From: Gymnopus androsaceus JB14
Taxonomy: Eukaryota; Basidiomycota; Agaricomycetes; Agaricales; Omphalotaceae
NCBI GenBank assembly: GCA_009733575.1
Contig: ML769437.1
Span: 62,001-126,000 of the forward strand
Direction of reading: 5' to 3'
DNA length: 64,000 nt
Numbering within the stretch: position 1 is the first letter of the stretch; every line of letters begins with the position of its first letter. The position numbers and the translations under genes were made by a program. The notes beneath the pieces are model-generated. The model worked only from the letters and a program-made list of their open reading frames with translations. It ran no database searches and was not told the DNA's origin. This document shows positions 35,972 through 48,182 of this stretch, in pieces.

Positions 35972-36775
35972 CACTGGGAGGAAGAAAGAGCAGAAGTCTA
36001 AGTTCAAGTTCAACGGAGATGCCTCTTATACATAAATCTATGGCAGCTTTTCTCAAGTAAGTGGTTTTTTTACTTAAGAAATTCTCAAGTTTTACTCAAG
36101 TTTTGCTTAAGCAAAAAATTGGTTTTCTTATTAGGTAATACTAAAATACTTGAGTACAACTTGAGTAAGTTGTAAGTAAGGTTACTGCCTAAGGAGATAG
36201 TAAACAAATTCTAAGTATCTTCGGACTTAAGTACTTGAGTAAACTGTAAGTAAGATTCTTGCTCAAGGAAATGATACAGTATTCCCACAGTCCCTTTCAC
36301 AGTCCCACTCCTTTGCACAATTCATCATAGCTTAACATTTTATCAACGCATGGTGTTGCGGAAGTAGATGGGGCATCATATAATACCAAAGACCCTTCAA
36401 TATAATTTTTGGACAAAACTGACTCAAGGAATGCAAAGTATAGAGGTGTATATAGCAATATTCGCATTTTTAACAGATTTTTAACTTTTGTGTTGCATGT
36501 TGTTCTACATTGAGTCGCGATATGGTCCAAAAAATGATACCAGCATGAAGATAGACAGCTTTGGTCAAAGTCTGTCTACAACATGAAGCCATTTGACTAT
36601 GTTTTACTTTCTGTAGAGACAATTTATGGTGATGGCGGATCAATCAAACACAATCAGTGATAATAACTCAATGCGATTCAAATTTTCCATTCACTTCCCA
36701 ACTCTGACAATGGTGGGATGAGCGCTATCAGAACAGGCAAAGAAAATACTTCAGTGAAGGGCGGTAAATCGACAG

Positions 36776-39054
36776 TACCAACAAGCTCTTGATGCCTATG
36801 AACGCGAACAGGCCAAAACCAATGGGTCCAAAAAACGAGGTCTTTGCCCAATTGCAAATGAATACAATGTCTGCTACCATACTCTTGGGAATCTTGTCAA
36901 TGGAGAACAGTCTATCAGTGCGTTTAACGTGTCGAAACAGAAGCTGTCATATGCAGAGGAACGCGTACTTGTGGACTTCATTCTCCATTCAGCTGATAGG
37001 GGAATGCCACTGACACACAGCAATGTACATGCACACGCAAATGGGATCCGAGAGGCGCGTGGAGAATCACCAGTTGGGAAGAACTGGGTTGATAGGTTCC
37101 TCACAAGATATCAAGACGGAATTCAAACTCATTGGTTGCGACCTTTGGCAACTGAAAGAGCGAGATCTTTGAATCCGGAGGCTGTAAAGGCCTGGTTCAA
37201 CCTAGTGGAGGAATTAGTTGTGGAGAAGGGGATAAAGCGAGAGAATATGTATGGCATGGATGAAAGTGGATTTCTGCCATCTAATCAGGGATGCCAACGG
37301 GTTCTAGGAAGGAGAGGAACAAAAACTCAACACAAGCAGGGAAATGCCAATCGCGAAAACGTTACAGTAATAGTGACAATTTGTGGGGATGGTACGACAC
37401 TTAAACCAACCATTATTTTCAAGGGGAAGAACTTCATGTCAAAATGGGCTGAAAACAATGTGTCGGATGCATTGTGAGTGGTTGATTCTGTCAAGATTTT
37501 GAACGGAGCTCACCATTTTAGCAGTGTCAGTATCTCTGATAACAGTTGGACTGATACTGAACTTGCTTTGCAATGGATAGCAAAGGATTTTGAGCCCCAA
37601 ACATGAGAGAAGGCCAATGGCAAGACTAGAGTCTTGTTTATGGATGGCCACAGCTCACACTACTCCTCTGAGTTGCTTGACTTCTGTGTCGCTCATAATA
37701 TCCTCTTACTAGGATACCCACCTCACTGTACTCATGCTCTGCAAGGCCTTGATGTTGTGTGTTTTGCAAAACACAAGGAGGAATGGAAACGGGAGATTGA
37801 TGCGTTCAAGCAGCATCACTATCATGAGTTAACAAGGAGGATTTTGTTGAGGTTTTCGGAAAAGCATTCCTCCGTGCATTCACAAGTGGCACTGTCGAAG
37901 CTGCTTGGAAAGCCACAGGCTTGATTCCATTCAACCGAGACATTGTTACAGCTGAGCAAATGAAGCCTGCTGAGGTTACATCGACTAGGGCTACATTTCT
38001 GCTTGCTCAGAATACTCCTACACAAGCAGTAATGACAGCATTTCGAGACCACAGCTTTACATACTATGACGTACATCCCGATTCATCCCCGATTGCTGGT
38101 CCTTCCACATTTCCAGGCTCCATTTCTTCGCCTCTACACCATTCACCACCTCTTCCATTATCTCCCTCTCGGAACCCTTTCCTTTTGACACACACCAGCC
38201 CGGCATCTGCACCTAGATCTCCTCCGAGTCACCAGTTTTTGAAGTGGCGCCTCGATCCTGCAGCCAATCCAAGTCTCTTAACGCCATCCAAACAAATGAG
38301 ATTCCTTGGAAATAGTCTAGCAAATACAGCTTCAGCATCTTTCCTTATCACAAAAGCAAATACTACACACCTGCAGATGTCCACTCTCATTAAACCTCCT
38401 GTTCTGGAGTCTACCCCATCTGAACTACGCCGACCTGAATGGGATGTCCTCCGACCTGCAATCCCAATACACCAGATGACTCGGGAAGATTTGTTGGAGC
38501 ATTCCGAGAAGCTCACTGATGAACTTTGAAAGGCACGCACATTGATCCAAGCACACGATGCTATCATGGAAGGTCAGAATGCCCAGCTAATTGTGCAGAA
38601 CACGGGGATGGAGAGGATGAATTTAGCTCTGCATGCCAAGGAGACAACAAAGAAAACTGACCGTACCATCTTGTTCCCTGGAGGAAAAGGCCGTCATCTC
38701 ACTGGCTCAGAATTTCGTGACTTGAAGGGAAAGCAGGAAGCAGAGAAGCGAGCCAAGGAAGTGGCTGTGGTAACTCGCGCAGCCCAGAGATCACAGAAAC
38801 GGTTAGAAAAACAAAAGATTGATTTGGCCTGGAAGAGGATCCAGTGCGAGAATGCAGAAGCTGTAGACATGCATAAAGAAGAGTGTAGGCAGCTCCAGGA
38901 GAGTAGAACTCGTGCCAGGGATTTGCCAAAAGGGCCAGGAAGAGGTCATCTGAGGTCTATCGTTACTTTAAATGACTACCGCGAGAGTGACGGAGCTGTA
39001 GGGGAGCCTGGCAACGATGGGGAAGATGATGAAAGTGGTGAGGAAGTTGATTGA
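36776..39054 (+). pseudogene. pogo/Tigger-like DDE transposase, decayed
   Basis: The reading begins near QQALDAYERE with a helix-turn-helix block (IANEYNVCYHTLGNLVNGEQ), followed by a CENP-B-type DNA-binding region (LSYAEERVLVDFIL, SPVGKNWVDRFL) and the DDE domain. The three acidic positions are visible as YGMDESGF, LFMDGHSSHY and ALQGLDVVCF, the DDD form typical of pogo-like enzymes. In-frame TGA codons at 37475-37477, 37604-37606 and 38527-38529 interrupt it. Near 37830 one A is missing from a run (AACAAGGAGG), moving the end of the DDE domain (WKATGLIPFN) to another frame. At least two of the TGAs could come from CGA by C-to-T change. It is no longer functional. Confidence 0.85.
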
Positions 39055-39303
39055 TCGCGTCTGTCACACACCTGTCACACTGTGAAAAGTCATTGATTTT
39101 GCTGATGCTGAATATTTACTTTGAATAATCGCTTCCTCATATTAGATTCCTTAGTAGTTTGACATGAGCACTCTTTGAGATATCAGAAACAATTTGTACA
39201 ACTCAAATATGCCCCGAAATACTTTATTTGAACATTACAAGCAGATCTTAACTGTGTGTGAAAAGGAATGGTGCAATACTGTAAATAAAACTTAGAAAGC
39301 ATG

Positions 39304-39418
39304 CTAAGTGCATACTTGAGCAAGTAAGTAGGTAAGTAAGTAGGTAAGTAAGTAAGTAGATAAGTAGGTAAGTAAGCAAGTAAGTAGGTAGGTAAGTAAG
39401 TAAGTAAGTAAGTAAATA
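39304..39418 (+). repeat. AAGTAAGTAGGT microsatellite
   Basis: About 115 bp of GTAA tetranucleotides with GTAG interruptions. The apparent long frames on the minus strand here (LLTYLLTYLL) are only the translation of this repeat. Confidence 0.9.
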
Positions 39419-40803
39419 CTTAAGGGACAGAAGAGATAAAAAAAATTTCTCCAGTAAGTAATGTGTAAGTAGGCTATGCAACAATGTTCAAGGGAGAGGA
39501 AGTTAAAAGTGTAATCATAAAGGAGAAGGTGGGGGAATTGCAACCTTTGGAGGACAAAAATGGGGCCTTTTATATGCTAGCTTGACAATTGCCTGTTTAG
39601 GAACACAATAAGCAGCTTGGCCATTGTTATCTATCTGGGAGGACAATGAAGACTTTCTATTGTTGTCCTGAAATATCATGTGACCTGCTATACACATATA
39701 TAAGGCCTTGATGGACCCTCCATGGCCAAGGGGCTGCAAAGAATTAAGCACCCGACTGGGGGTCGGTTAGTTAGTCCAGGCATCAGGCCAAAAAAAAAAG
39801 TTTGACATCCCCCTAAATGAGTGATTTGGGGCATTTTTTGAGACCTCTTTAGTCCATTGCACTTACCACCAGATGTCTAATTAAGCTCCTCTCTTGATTC
39901 CTCCATTGCTGGTAATTTTTACAGATGACAGTCACCTTTATGTCGCACTGGTCACATAGTGTTAGATAGTCCCAAGTTCCAACATTTCAGTGATAATGTT
40001 TTCTAAAAAGTGTCCTTTCAAGATTCATAGTATTTACAGTCTATAAAAGCTTGGGATAGTCTAACTGGTAGCTCTGAGGCAGAAAAATACCAATATCTAA
40101 TCTTGATTTACCATATATGGTGCGCGGGAATGCTTACATAGTTAGTTAGTCCAACCAAAAGGCTAGTTCTAAAAAGTTCAACCTGCGGTCAACATTTCAA
40201 AAGTTTGCAGCCCCTTGTCCATGGCATTAACCTCTTTTGACCTCTTACTTCTACCATCTCATTCCTACTATCACTTGACAACTGCAACTTTGTAAGCACA
40301 CTTGTTCTACTAAGTATTTTCAAGTTACCTACTTTACTTACTTAGTATCTTACTTCACACAATTTACTCAGTATATTACTTAGTATTTACTTACTTTACT
40401 TTCACTTTACTTTACTTCACTTTAGCTTACAGGCATGTGCTAACTATGTCCTTATTTAAAATTTATCCAAGTATTACTTACAATTTAAAATTCTTTTCTT
40501 TTATTTAATTCTTAGGAACTTTTCAAGAATTTACTCAAGAATTACTCAGGCATTAACTATTTACTTACTTAGTATTTATTTAAGTGTATTACTTACAATT
40601 TAGAATACTTTTTCTTTCCTTTAATTCTTAGGAACTTCCTAAGAATTTCTTGAGAAAAGCTGCCCTGGAAGTTGCTTATATGGATTTCTGACAGTTTCCT
40701 GCATTTATATTGATGGTTTTGTTAGTTGTGTGGTGTAAAAGGAATGGTTGCAAGTCCCTTCCGTTTATGTCACTAAACCAACATTCTCTGACATGATCAA
40801 TTC

Positions 40804-40905
40804 CATCAGCTTCTACCACTTCAGAGCAGCCAGAGTACTCCAGAGCATTCCAGAGCAGCAATTCAATGCTCTGACTGCTCTGGCAACATACAGGTTTTGC
40901 TGATG
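40804..40905. mobile_element. CATCAGC-family short hairpin element
   Basis: Begins with a degenerate CATCAGCTTCTACC and ends with ATACAGGTTTTGCTGATG. The interior is almost entirely CAGAGC/GCTCTG repeats able to fold back on each other. The left end is weak and the flanks show no duplication. Confidence 0.5.
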
Positions 40906-41141
40906 AATCATGCAATTAAGTATAAGAAACCATGTACTTTAGGGTCCAAGGGGCATCCAATCAACAATTTTCTAATATTGTGTCAAATGGTTTTGATGGA
41001 GCATGATGATGATCGCTCAATCAGGAAATTGATTTTCCCATCAGCTACTAAAGTTATTCCGCTAGCTGTGCAGTGTGTATTGTTGCTGTATTGCGTTCGT
41101 TCTTGTGTCGCATGAGACTCTAGACTATCATTAAGGTATAG

Positions 41142-41498
41142 CATCAGGAAAAATGCTCTGGGCCCAGGGCTGACTTTAGGCTGACCCACAATAACCTAAA
41201 GAGACTTAAGGGAACCTAAGGATACCTAGGTCTCCTAGGCCACCTAGGTTGCCTAGACTGCCTCAGTTTCTTTGAGGTCACCTAGGTTGCCTAGGATTTA
41301 GGGATAAACCTTGGGAATTTGAGGCAACCTGAGTAAACCTGAGTAAACCTGAGCTAACCTGAGGAACCTGAGGTAACCTGAGGTAGCCTAAGGTAGCCTG
41401 GGGTAGCCTGGAAGACCCAAGGTAACCAGGGTGACCAGGGTGACCAGGGTAGCCTAGGTTCCCTAGGTCATCATAGGTTTAACCCCTTTTTGCTGATG
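41142..41498. mobile_element. CATCAGC-family element with CCTAGG-type core
   Basis: The left end CATCAGGAAAAAT and right end TTTTTGCTGATG are diverged family termini. The 357-bp interior is a degenerate array of AACCTGAGG, CCTAGGTT and GGTAGCCT strings forming many overlapping inverted repeats. Its motif is unrelated to the CAGAGC arms of other members. Confidence 0.5.
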
Positions 41499-42013
41499 AC
41501 TAGAAGCACTACCACTACAGTACAGACAAGTGAAATAATAAGAAGCTATAAAGTTAAAGCTTCAAGAGCTTCAAGAGCAAGGTGCGAGCAAGAAGGAAGA
41601 CTGAACTTCTAAGTACAGATAAAAATATAGCAAAGGTGGAGTAACAAAGCCATTTAAGCTGATTCTGGTACTACATCCGGTTCGGGTTCACTACTAGTCA
41701 GAGTGGCTGGTGCCATGCGGACCTGTTTGTTAGTATTAGTAGTTCCGCTAGCGTCTGCTGGACGTTTCGCGGCGCACTTCTTTGCCCACTCAATAATTGA
41801 TACCTTTTCACTCTCCTCAACAGCAATCTTATCCCATAGAGCCTTGTGCTCCATGTCATTGATAACCTTCTGAAGAGTGGCGTCCCAGTAGGATGGATGG
41901 TGAGTTTGGATGTGCTTCAGAAAGTTATACTTCCAAATAGCATCATACACGCTCTGCTTCCGGAGGGTGTCTGGATGGCAAAGTGTACAGACAATCACTA
42001 GATGTTGCTAGGC

Positions 42014-42800
42014 TTTTGCAAAAGATCACGATAAGTGTCGTGAGCCATTTTGCAAAAGATCCCGATAACTTTTAGCACTGAGATTTTGGAATAGGAATAT
42101 ATGGCTAGATGATTTGCCAAATATTCTAGTAACCATATTTATGTTTACCAAATATTTTTAAGACCATATTTGGAAGATTATGTAATCAGGTCAGGTGAGG
42201 TTAGGGTAGGGTTAGGGTTAGGGTTAGGGTATATTGTCCCAATTAGCATGTTGAAGCAATATTTTGCAAAATATTATGATTATGTTAGGATTAGGGTTAG
42301 GGTTAGGGTTACCAAAAAGGGTATTTAAGCAATGTTTTGGTCAGATCTTGTTAGGGTTAGCACTTGTGCTAACCCTAACATAGAGATCTGATCAAAACAT
42401 TGCCAAACTATGGGTTAGCATTGGTTAGGGGTTAGGGGGTTAGGGTTTAGGGGTTGAGGATGATATGGGGGTGTGGGGGCTTGCCCCCACTGTTAAAATA
42501 TCCAGGGTTAGGGTTAGGATAATTAGGGTATAGGGGTGAGATAAGGTTATGGTTGGATAGCCATCACTACCACGGGGCAGGGGGGGGTGTCAGTTTTTTC
42601 CCACGGGCCCTCCTTCACCCGCTATAGCCATTTCTATTTTAGGCATTTATGGTGATTTTATTGTTATTTATTTACCAAATATTCTGCAACACAATCTACC
42701 TATTCCAAATATTCGGTGAATGCTTCCAAAATATCAGTGCTAAAAGTTATCGGGATCTTTTGCAAAACGGCCCACGACACTTATCGTGATTTTTTGCATT
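42014..42800. mobile_element. TIR element carrying TTAGGG-like repeats
   Basis: About 75 bp at each end are inverted copies: TGCAAAAGATCACGATAAGT, then GTGAGCCATTTTGCAAAAGA and TCCCGATAACTTTTAGCACT at the left, with few differences on the right. The interior of about 630 bp has no protein frame. It is rich in GGGTTAGGGTTAGG blocks plus a palindrome (GGGTTAGCAC/GTGCTAACCC). The element lies inside the transposase-like gene, in an intron or interrupting the last coding part. I see no clear target duplication. Confidence 0.8.
42198..42510. repeat. interstitial telomere-like (TTAGGG)n blocks
   Basis: At least five separated blocks of two to five TTAGGG-like units occur at about 42203-42232, 42285-42312, 42350-42384, 42410-42450 and 42505-42535, mostly in one orientation. 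TTAGGG is the usual telomere unit of basidiomycetes. They are confined to the interior of the TIR element. Confidence 0.8.
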
Positions 42801-45800
42801 AAGCTGGCAGAATCAGCTGAGACAATAGGGACGTTGGTGGAATGTGATGATTTTGCTGTGGAGCCGTAGGTCAACGGATGGAACCATAAACATTGACTCT
42901 CGACCTTGAATGATGTCGCAGTCTTTTCAAGGCGTACTGGACATGTCAGGCCACAAAATCCATACAGATTCTCATTGTCAATCTATCAAGAGCTCATTAA
43001 TACAGCGAGTTGAATAAATAATATCACTTACGGTCTCAATCAAGCCCTGTTCTTCCACAGTGGTGAGTAGCTTGAGGCAAATATGTCGACTAGTATGACC
43101 TCTGGTGTGACCTTTGGTTGCATTGAGCAACGATCAGCAGACACGACACCAGCTTGCCTCCTGGACCTGCGCTCCTGAGCTTCCCGCACCTGTCTGCTCA
43201 GGAACTTGCTGTGTGATTCTTGTGTCCAATACAAGAAAAGGAATCATATCTATTGAATGTTATCAGATATTTGAATAAACAATACAGTATTATAACTTAC
43301 CTTTGTCTTTGTATGGAAATACCAAAGAATGAGCAACATTCTTGAGTTTCTTGAATGCTGCGAGGCCTTGATGCTCTGCAAAGTGAGCAACTGCGGCAAG
43401 AATGTCTGACTCTTTGAAAGAGTATGCTGTGTTGATTTCAAGACTTTCAAGACCTTCGCAATGATTGCTAGGAAGAGACTCAATGCCAATCTTGCTTGGC
43501 AAAAGAATAGGAATCACCAATGCGCCTGGTATACGCATTACGAAAGCTGTTTTAAGGCCATCGCTGGGTGAACCAGATTTTGGTGCAGTGGAGGAACCAT
43601 TTGAGTTGCGCGCGGCAGTGAATGTGATGAAGTTAGAAGGGGAAGCCCAGATTCTGTCAACAGGTACATTTGCGGCATCAGAGGGAATAGGATTTGGAAT
43701 GGTAGGGACAAGGTCATATACATATCCTTGGACCATAAGCGTTGATGTAGGTTTGCCAAAGAGTGAGGAATCGACATATTCAAGATGTTTTCTTGTGCTT
43801 GAATCTATACCATGAACCCTCATAAGTCCAACAGATATTAGTCCTTCCATCTGTATTGGAACAAATGCCAACTGTCCAACGGTAAAGACTTCCCCATCAA
43901 TCAGCTCCCCATCCTCCTTGAGAAGCCACAAACATGAAAGATACGATCACAGGAAAGTTTGCACCCATCAGTGGAAAAGAGCAAACGCACAGCAGATGCT
44001 TTATGCAGATACCTTCTCGCCCCCATTGAAGTTACATTGACAAACCAATCTTCTTCGTTCTTCACAGCGTCCGAGGTTTTCCAAACCGACTCTTCATCTG
44101 GATCACTTCGAAGTTCAGCTATGATGTCCATGACATCAAGAGAGGCGAGCTCCTCCAGATCGTCCATATCTGGCTCATGCAATGACTCTGTGGATGGAAT
44201 AGGCTCGTCAAGAGCCTCATCAGCTTCTAGTTGCGGTTCATGCATGTATGGAGCAGCGAGAACAATGTCTGATGGTACTGTCAAAGGCACGGGTGATGGA
44301 GGGGTAACAGTAGTGATACCATCTGAGTCGTGTTCATCAAGGGGTGTGAGCATATCAAAAAGATCTTGGGCGGTGAATGGCAGAATGGGAGAGTTATCCT
44401 GAATGATGGAGCAGTTGTTGAGTAGTTCCGTGTCAATGGGATCACCACCAGTAGCGACACCTGGATACTTGTTGCCTCCAAATGGTCTTAGCATATCGGC
44501 ACCATTTTTGAAGACTTCTGAAAAGACCACGTCAATTCCCTCAGTCTTGCAGAACTTGGTTATGGCTCGAGCGCCTTGGCTCCAGGCATAAGACAGATTG
44601 GTGTTCCGTGCAGTAAGATCACCTTTGTAGAACTTCGGATTGACATGGTCAGTATTTGGCGAGTTGGTCCATGCTGTACGTTGATGCTGATGATAGAGCT
44701 CTGGGTATGTCAATTTGAACTGAGAGGTATCTGCACTCGCAGACAAGCTATCAGATAAGCCCAGAGCATCTGGATTTGTATCATGAGTAGCAGTCCGGAC
44801 ATCACAGAACTCCTGCTCCTGACAGTCACTGCCAAGCTGGTAAAGGAAGACTCGCTTGGAGGGATCGAGGGCCTTTTGATGACTTGTGTAAAAGTACACA
44901 GCCTTGACCAAGCTCTGACTATTGTAATAGAGCTGTGGGTTCATGAGCAAGGGTCCATGTTGCCTATACAAGACAAGGGCAAGATGAGAATAAGCGGAAA
45001 GCTGAGTTAGTTGCTCCGTCAAGTTGAGCAAGGGATCAATGAATGGTTGATAGAAATAAGACCAAAGTTTTCCAATAATTCTCAGTGCACGGTGCTCGCC
45101 CGCTGCATCGGGATCCATTTCAGAGTGATGGGGATTTTTTGTGGGAATAATCGCTTTAATTGCTTTAGGGACATTTTGGTGGTTGGTAGGATCGATGAGA
45201 CTGTTAGCAGATACTTCATCATGCCATGGTAGTTGCAAGATCCATTTCTTCAGGATAGGAGGGTTAATGAGTACCTGCTTTACAAGCATTCTGTCACTAG
45301 AACAACAGTTATTCGCACCACCTGTAGTGTAAGAGTTTTAGTCTTCAAAACAATTGTACAAAATATTGACGTACGTTTGACGATATGCTTTGTATCCAGT
45401 GCAGACACCTGGCCATCTTTTGCACACTGCATGTTGAACCCAACCAGCAATGACAGGTCAATATATAGGTATGAACCTATTTCAGGAACGGTGCACATGA
45501 AGATTATATGCTGTGCTCCGCGATAGACTGGATCACCATCAGATGAGCTGAAGAGCATTGGACCAAGATACAGCTTCCCATAAATGATGTAAACTGCTAT
45601 AATAAGCTGTATCACCTCTGCAAGCTCTGGATAGGTTTCTGCCTTGCAAGATGGCGAGATGATTACTGGTACTGCATGGTAGTTCTCTCCACACAGTGGT
45701 CCGAGAGAAAAGACAGTGGCTTCAGTACCATAGTGGCAAGTCTTCGTGACATGTACTGCCTGCGCAAGCTTCTGGAGTGTTGGAATATCTTTCAGAGAAA

Positions 45801-47523
45801 CATCGAAGTTAGGTGAATGCTCTTGGCATATGCCCCCGACCTCATTTCCAACTTTCCTTGCTTTCTTGGTGATGTGAAAGCCATTGAACATGAGCAAGCA
45901 CGCAGTCATTGCTGTTCCAGGATCAGCAATCTTTGGACCAACAAAGCTGAGCATATTCTGGACGATGTCATCTGCTTTGATCCGACCTATTGAGAGTTTC
46001 AATCGAGGGCAGCGCGAAGCTCGAGCTTTAGTGAGAGAGGGCAGTCCAAGCATTTTTGACATCGCGTAAACACCGTTAGCTCCTGCACCAATCCGTTTCA
46101 TGTACAACACAAAATCCTTCTCCTTCTTTGAGAAACTCTTTGCTGAGTATAGACCCTTCTCCGCCATCTTAACCCTATCCAGAAGTTCATCCGGACCAGC
46201 ACCATTGCGAAGCACTACACTGAACACTGCTTTGAGGCGCGGAAAATCCTTATTGGCAATAGCTTGTGTGATTCGCTTATATGTAGAGACTTTTGAGGTG
46301 ATGGATTTAAGAGACAGCTCAAGGACCTGCACCTGAGTATTATGATAAGTATCAAGCTCAACTCAGTAATGTTACTTTTACATACCTTACTCCGCTCAAT
46401 CTTGAGCAAATCATCTTTCCTTCGCGCCACTGTCTGCAACTGATTGTGTGTGAGAGTGGTGTATTGTGCATGAGGCATTGGCTCCACCATGGCTCGGATC
46501 TGTATCTTGTTAAGAGCATTACTTGAGCTCATAGCTTGACAGTCAGAGCATGCACCCCCCTTCTTCTGTGTCAGCGAACTGCCAACATGTAAGAGTGCAT
46601 ACAAATAGCTTTGGTGGGGAGGAATCTCGACTGTACACAAAGTGATCAGGGTGGAAAAGATACTTTGCCAGTGCAAAAGAGTGGATGGGAAATGGATAGT
46701 CATTGGAGGAATAGCCATCAGGCCACAATACTTCAATTCCCATACATGGTGGACAACTATTAGGAATAGTGTATGATTGTTCTCTTGAGTGATGGATTGA
46801 GCTCATGCCAGGACTAGGAGCTAGTGCACGGTCATCAGATGCGATGGAGTAAGAACGTTCTCGAGATACTGAGCTATGACCATATTCATTTGATGCCACA
46901 GAGTAGGAATGTTCACGAGAGTAAGGAACGGAGCTGCTACCTGCAGAGGTGGGTCTGTGGTCATCTGACACAATAGAATGCGAGCAAGCCCTGATGACGG
47001 ACATGTCGATTGAGAGTGAACAACGGGAACACTCTGCAGCAGCATCTCTTTCTTGATTCTCGCGTTTACATTGTTTTCTGTTAGCAGCGTGCTGACACTC
47101 TTTACTACCGCAATGCAAATTCCATTTGTAATCGCTATTCATATCCACCGAGATTTCCTGTTCACAGATTTCACAGAAACGCATCTTTTTTGCAGAGGAT
47201 GACCTAGATCGTGCTTCAGGTCTAGTGGTGGATGATGGTTGGGAAGTAGATGATGTACCGAAGAAGATGAATGGTTCATATTGAAGCTGCTGTGGTTCAG
47301 ACGGAGAAGGGTAAGGAATGTTGGAGGATTCATGAGTAGTTTGCTGCTGTCCAGCAGTAGACTGACTCGTCGATGGGAAACAATAGGTGTTTAAATTATC
47401 AGACATCGGCGATGCATTGACAGTTGGGAAAGGAATAGTTGAGCCTGCATTTGACGTATAAACTGAAGAATCTTCTTCATCCATGATCACATCGTCCGAG
47501 CCATAATGCCCAATGCTGTCCAT

Positions 47524-48182
47524 ATTGGTTTTGGCCAGGAATTGCTGTTATTAGAGGATTAAAGCTCTAATAAAGCAAATTATTAGTGCTAGAGCTCTTC
47601 AGAGAAGCGCGTCAGGAGACACAGTCAGATCGATGCACTTACATTGCATCATGGAGCTCCTGCTCATTGCTGTTGAGCTCAAAGAATCCTAAAAAGGGAA
47701 TTACGGCAGCGTAAGTGATGACTTTTTGAGATTCTTTCTGTATCTCTATGAGTATTGCCTCAAACTTTGATTTTTTTTCAGCAGTACGTGTATATCGTAC
47801 ATTAGAGCATATCTATCTACTCGGACTTTCTGTAAGTACCCTCGTTCAAAGGATTAAAATGATTTGCTTGTTTCCCCTTCAATGGTTTTAGCGCTGAAGA
47901 CCAAACACAATCAAACTGACCACACGGATTCGGAAATCCAGTGATCGGATGCCCCTTGTTAGGGTCACTGACATGCATTAGTATTCTGACCCACTATTAT
48001 TGCCATATATGATTGACTTATGGCACTCAATGAGATTTTATGATGGGAATCAGCAATAACTTTACAGCAGACTCCCTAAAAAATTTGCAGCAGGAATCAG
48101 CAAAAAGTACAGCAGGGTTGGAAGATGGCAAAAATACAGCCTGACACACAACTAACGGCAGTGTTTATTTTTTGTTGAACAG
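47524..48182. other. upstream region of the transposase-like gene
   Basis: AT-rich sequence with no recognised coding signal. Two imperfect GGAATCAGCA strings at 48050-48105 are short direct repeats. Confidence 0.4.

Larger units (their letters stand above)
36042..40664. mobile_element. candidate full extent of the pogo-like transposon
   Basis: GGCAGCTTTTCTCAAG at 36042-36057 is repeated in inverted orientation at 40649-40664. Both ends continue inward with degenerate CTTAAG/ACTTGAGTA and TTACTTACTTAGTA strings, and the transposase relic lies between. No TA target duplication is visible next to these repeats. The limits are therefore tentative, and the right half may contain further insertions. 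Confidence 0.35.
41654..47523 (-). pseudogene. large multi-exon transposase-like repeat gene
   Basis: Starts with MDSIGHYGSDD at 47523. A Cys/His cluster (RFCEICEQEI, NLHCGSKECQH) precedes a Ser-rich region. Exon 2 is 46332-45375, exon 3 starts at 45321, and the end at 41654 carries a second Cys/His cluster (CTLCHPDT, FLKHIQTHH). The middle (GGICQEH, PVIISPSCKAE, SSSDGDPVYR, DTKHIVKR, INPPILKKWI, LPWH, NHQNVPKAI) matches a very abundant agaricomycete protein family I remember only as unclassified and transposon-like. Related proteins, as I recall, have a D-E pair in the LMxDE block; here it reads LMFNGF. Lesions: a six-C run at 46555-46560 (plus strand) shifts frame after EEGG, another shift lies near 43925 before LWLLKEDGELIDGE, and a TIR element lies between the last two coding parts. 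Confidence 0.65.

Noticed and set aside
39248..39543. long minus-strand frames rich in LLTY
   Set aside because: They are the translation of the GTAAGTAA microsatellite and have no other coding feature.
36042..40664. treating the GGCAGCTTTTCTCAAG pair as certain transposon ends
   Set aside because: No TA or other target duplication flanks the pair; kept only as a low-confidence candidate.
42198..42510. possible chromosome end because of TTAGGG repeats
   Set aside because: Blocks are short, degenerate, internal, and bounded by inverted repeats with genes on both sides; no terminal array exists in the window.
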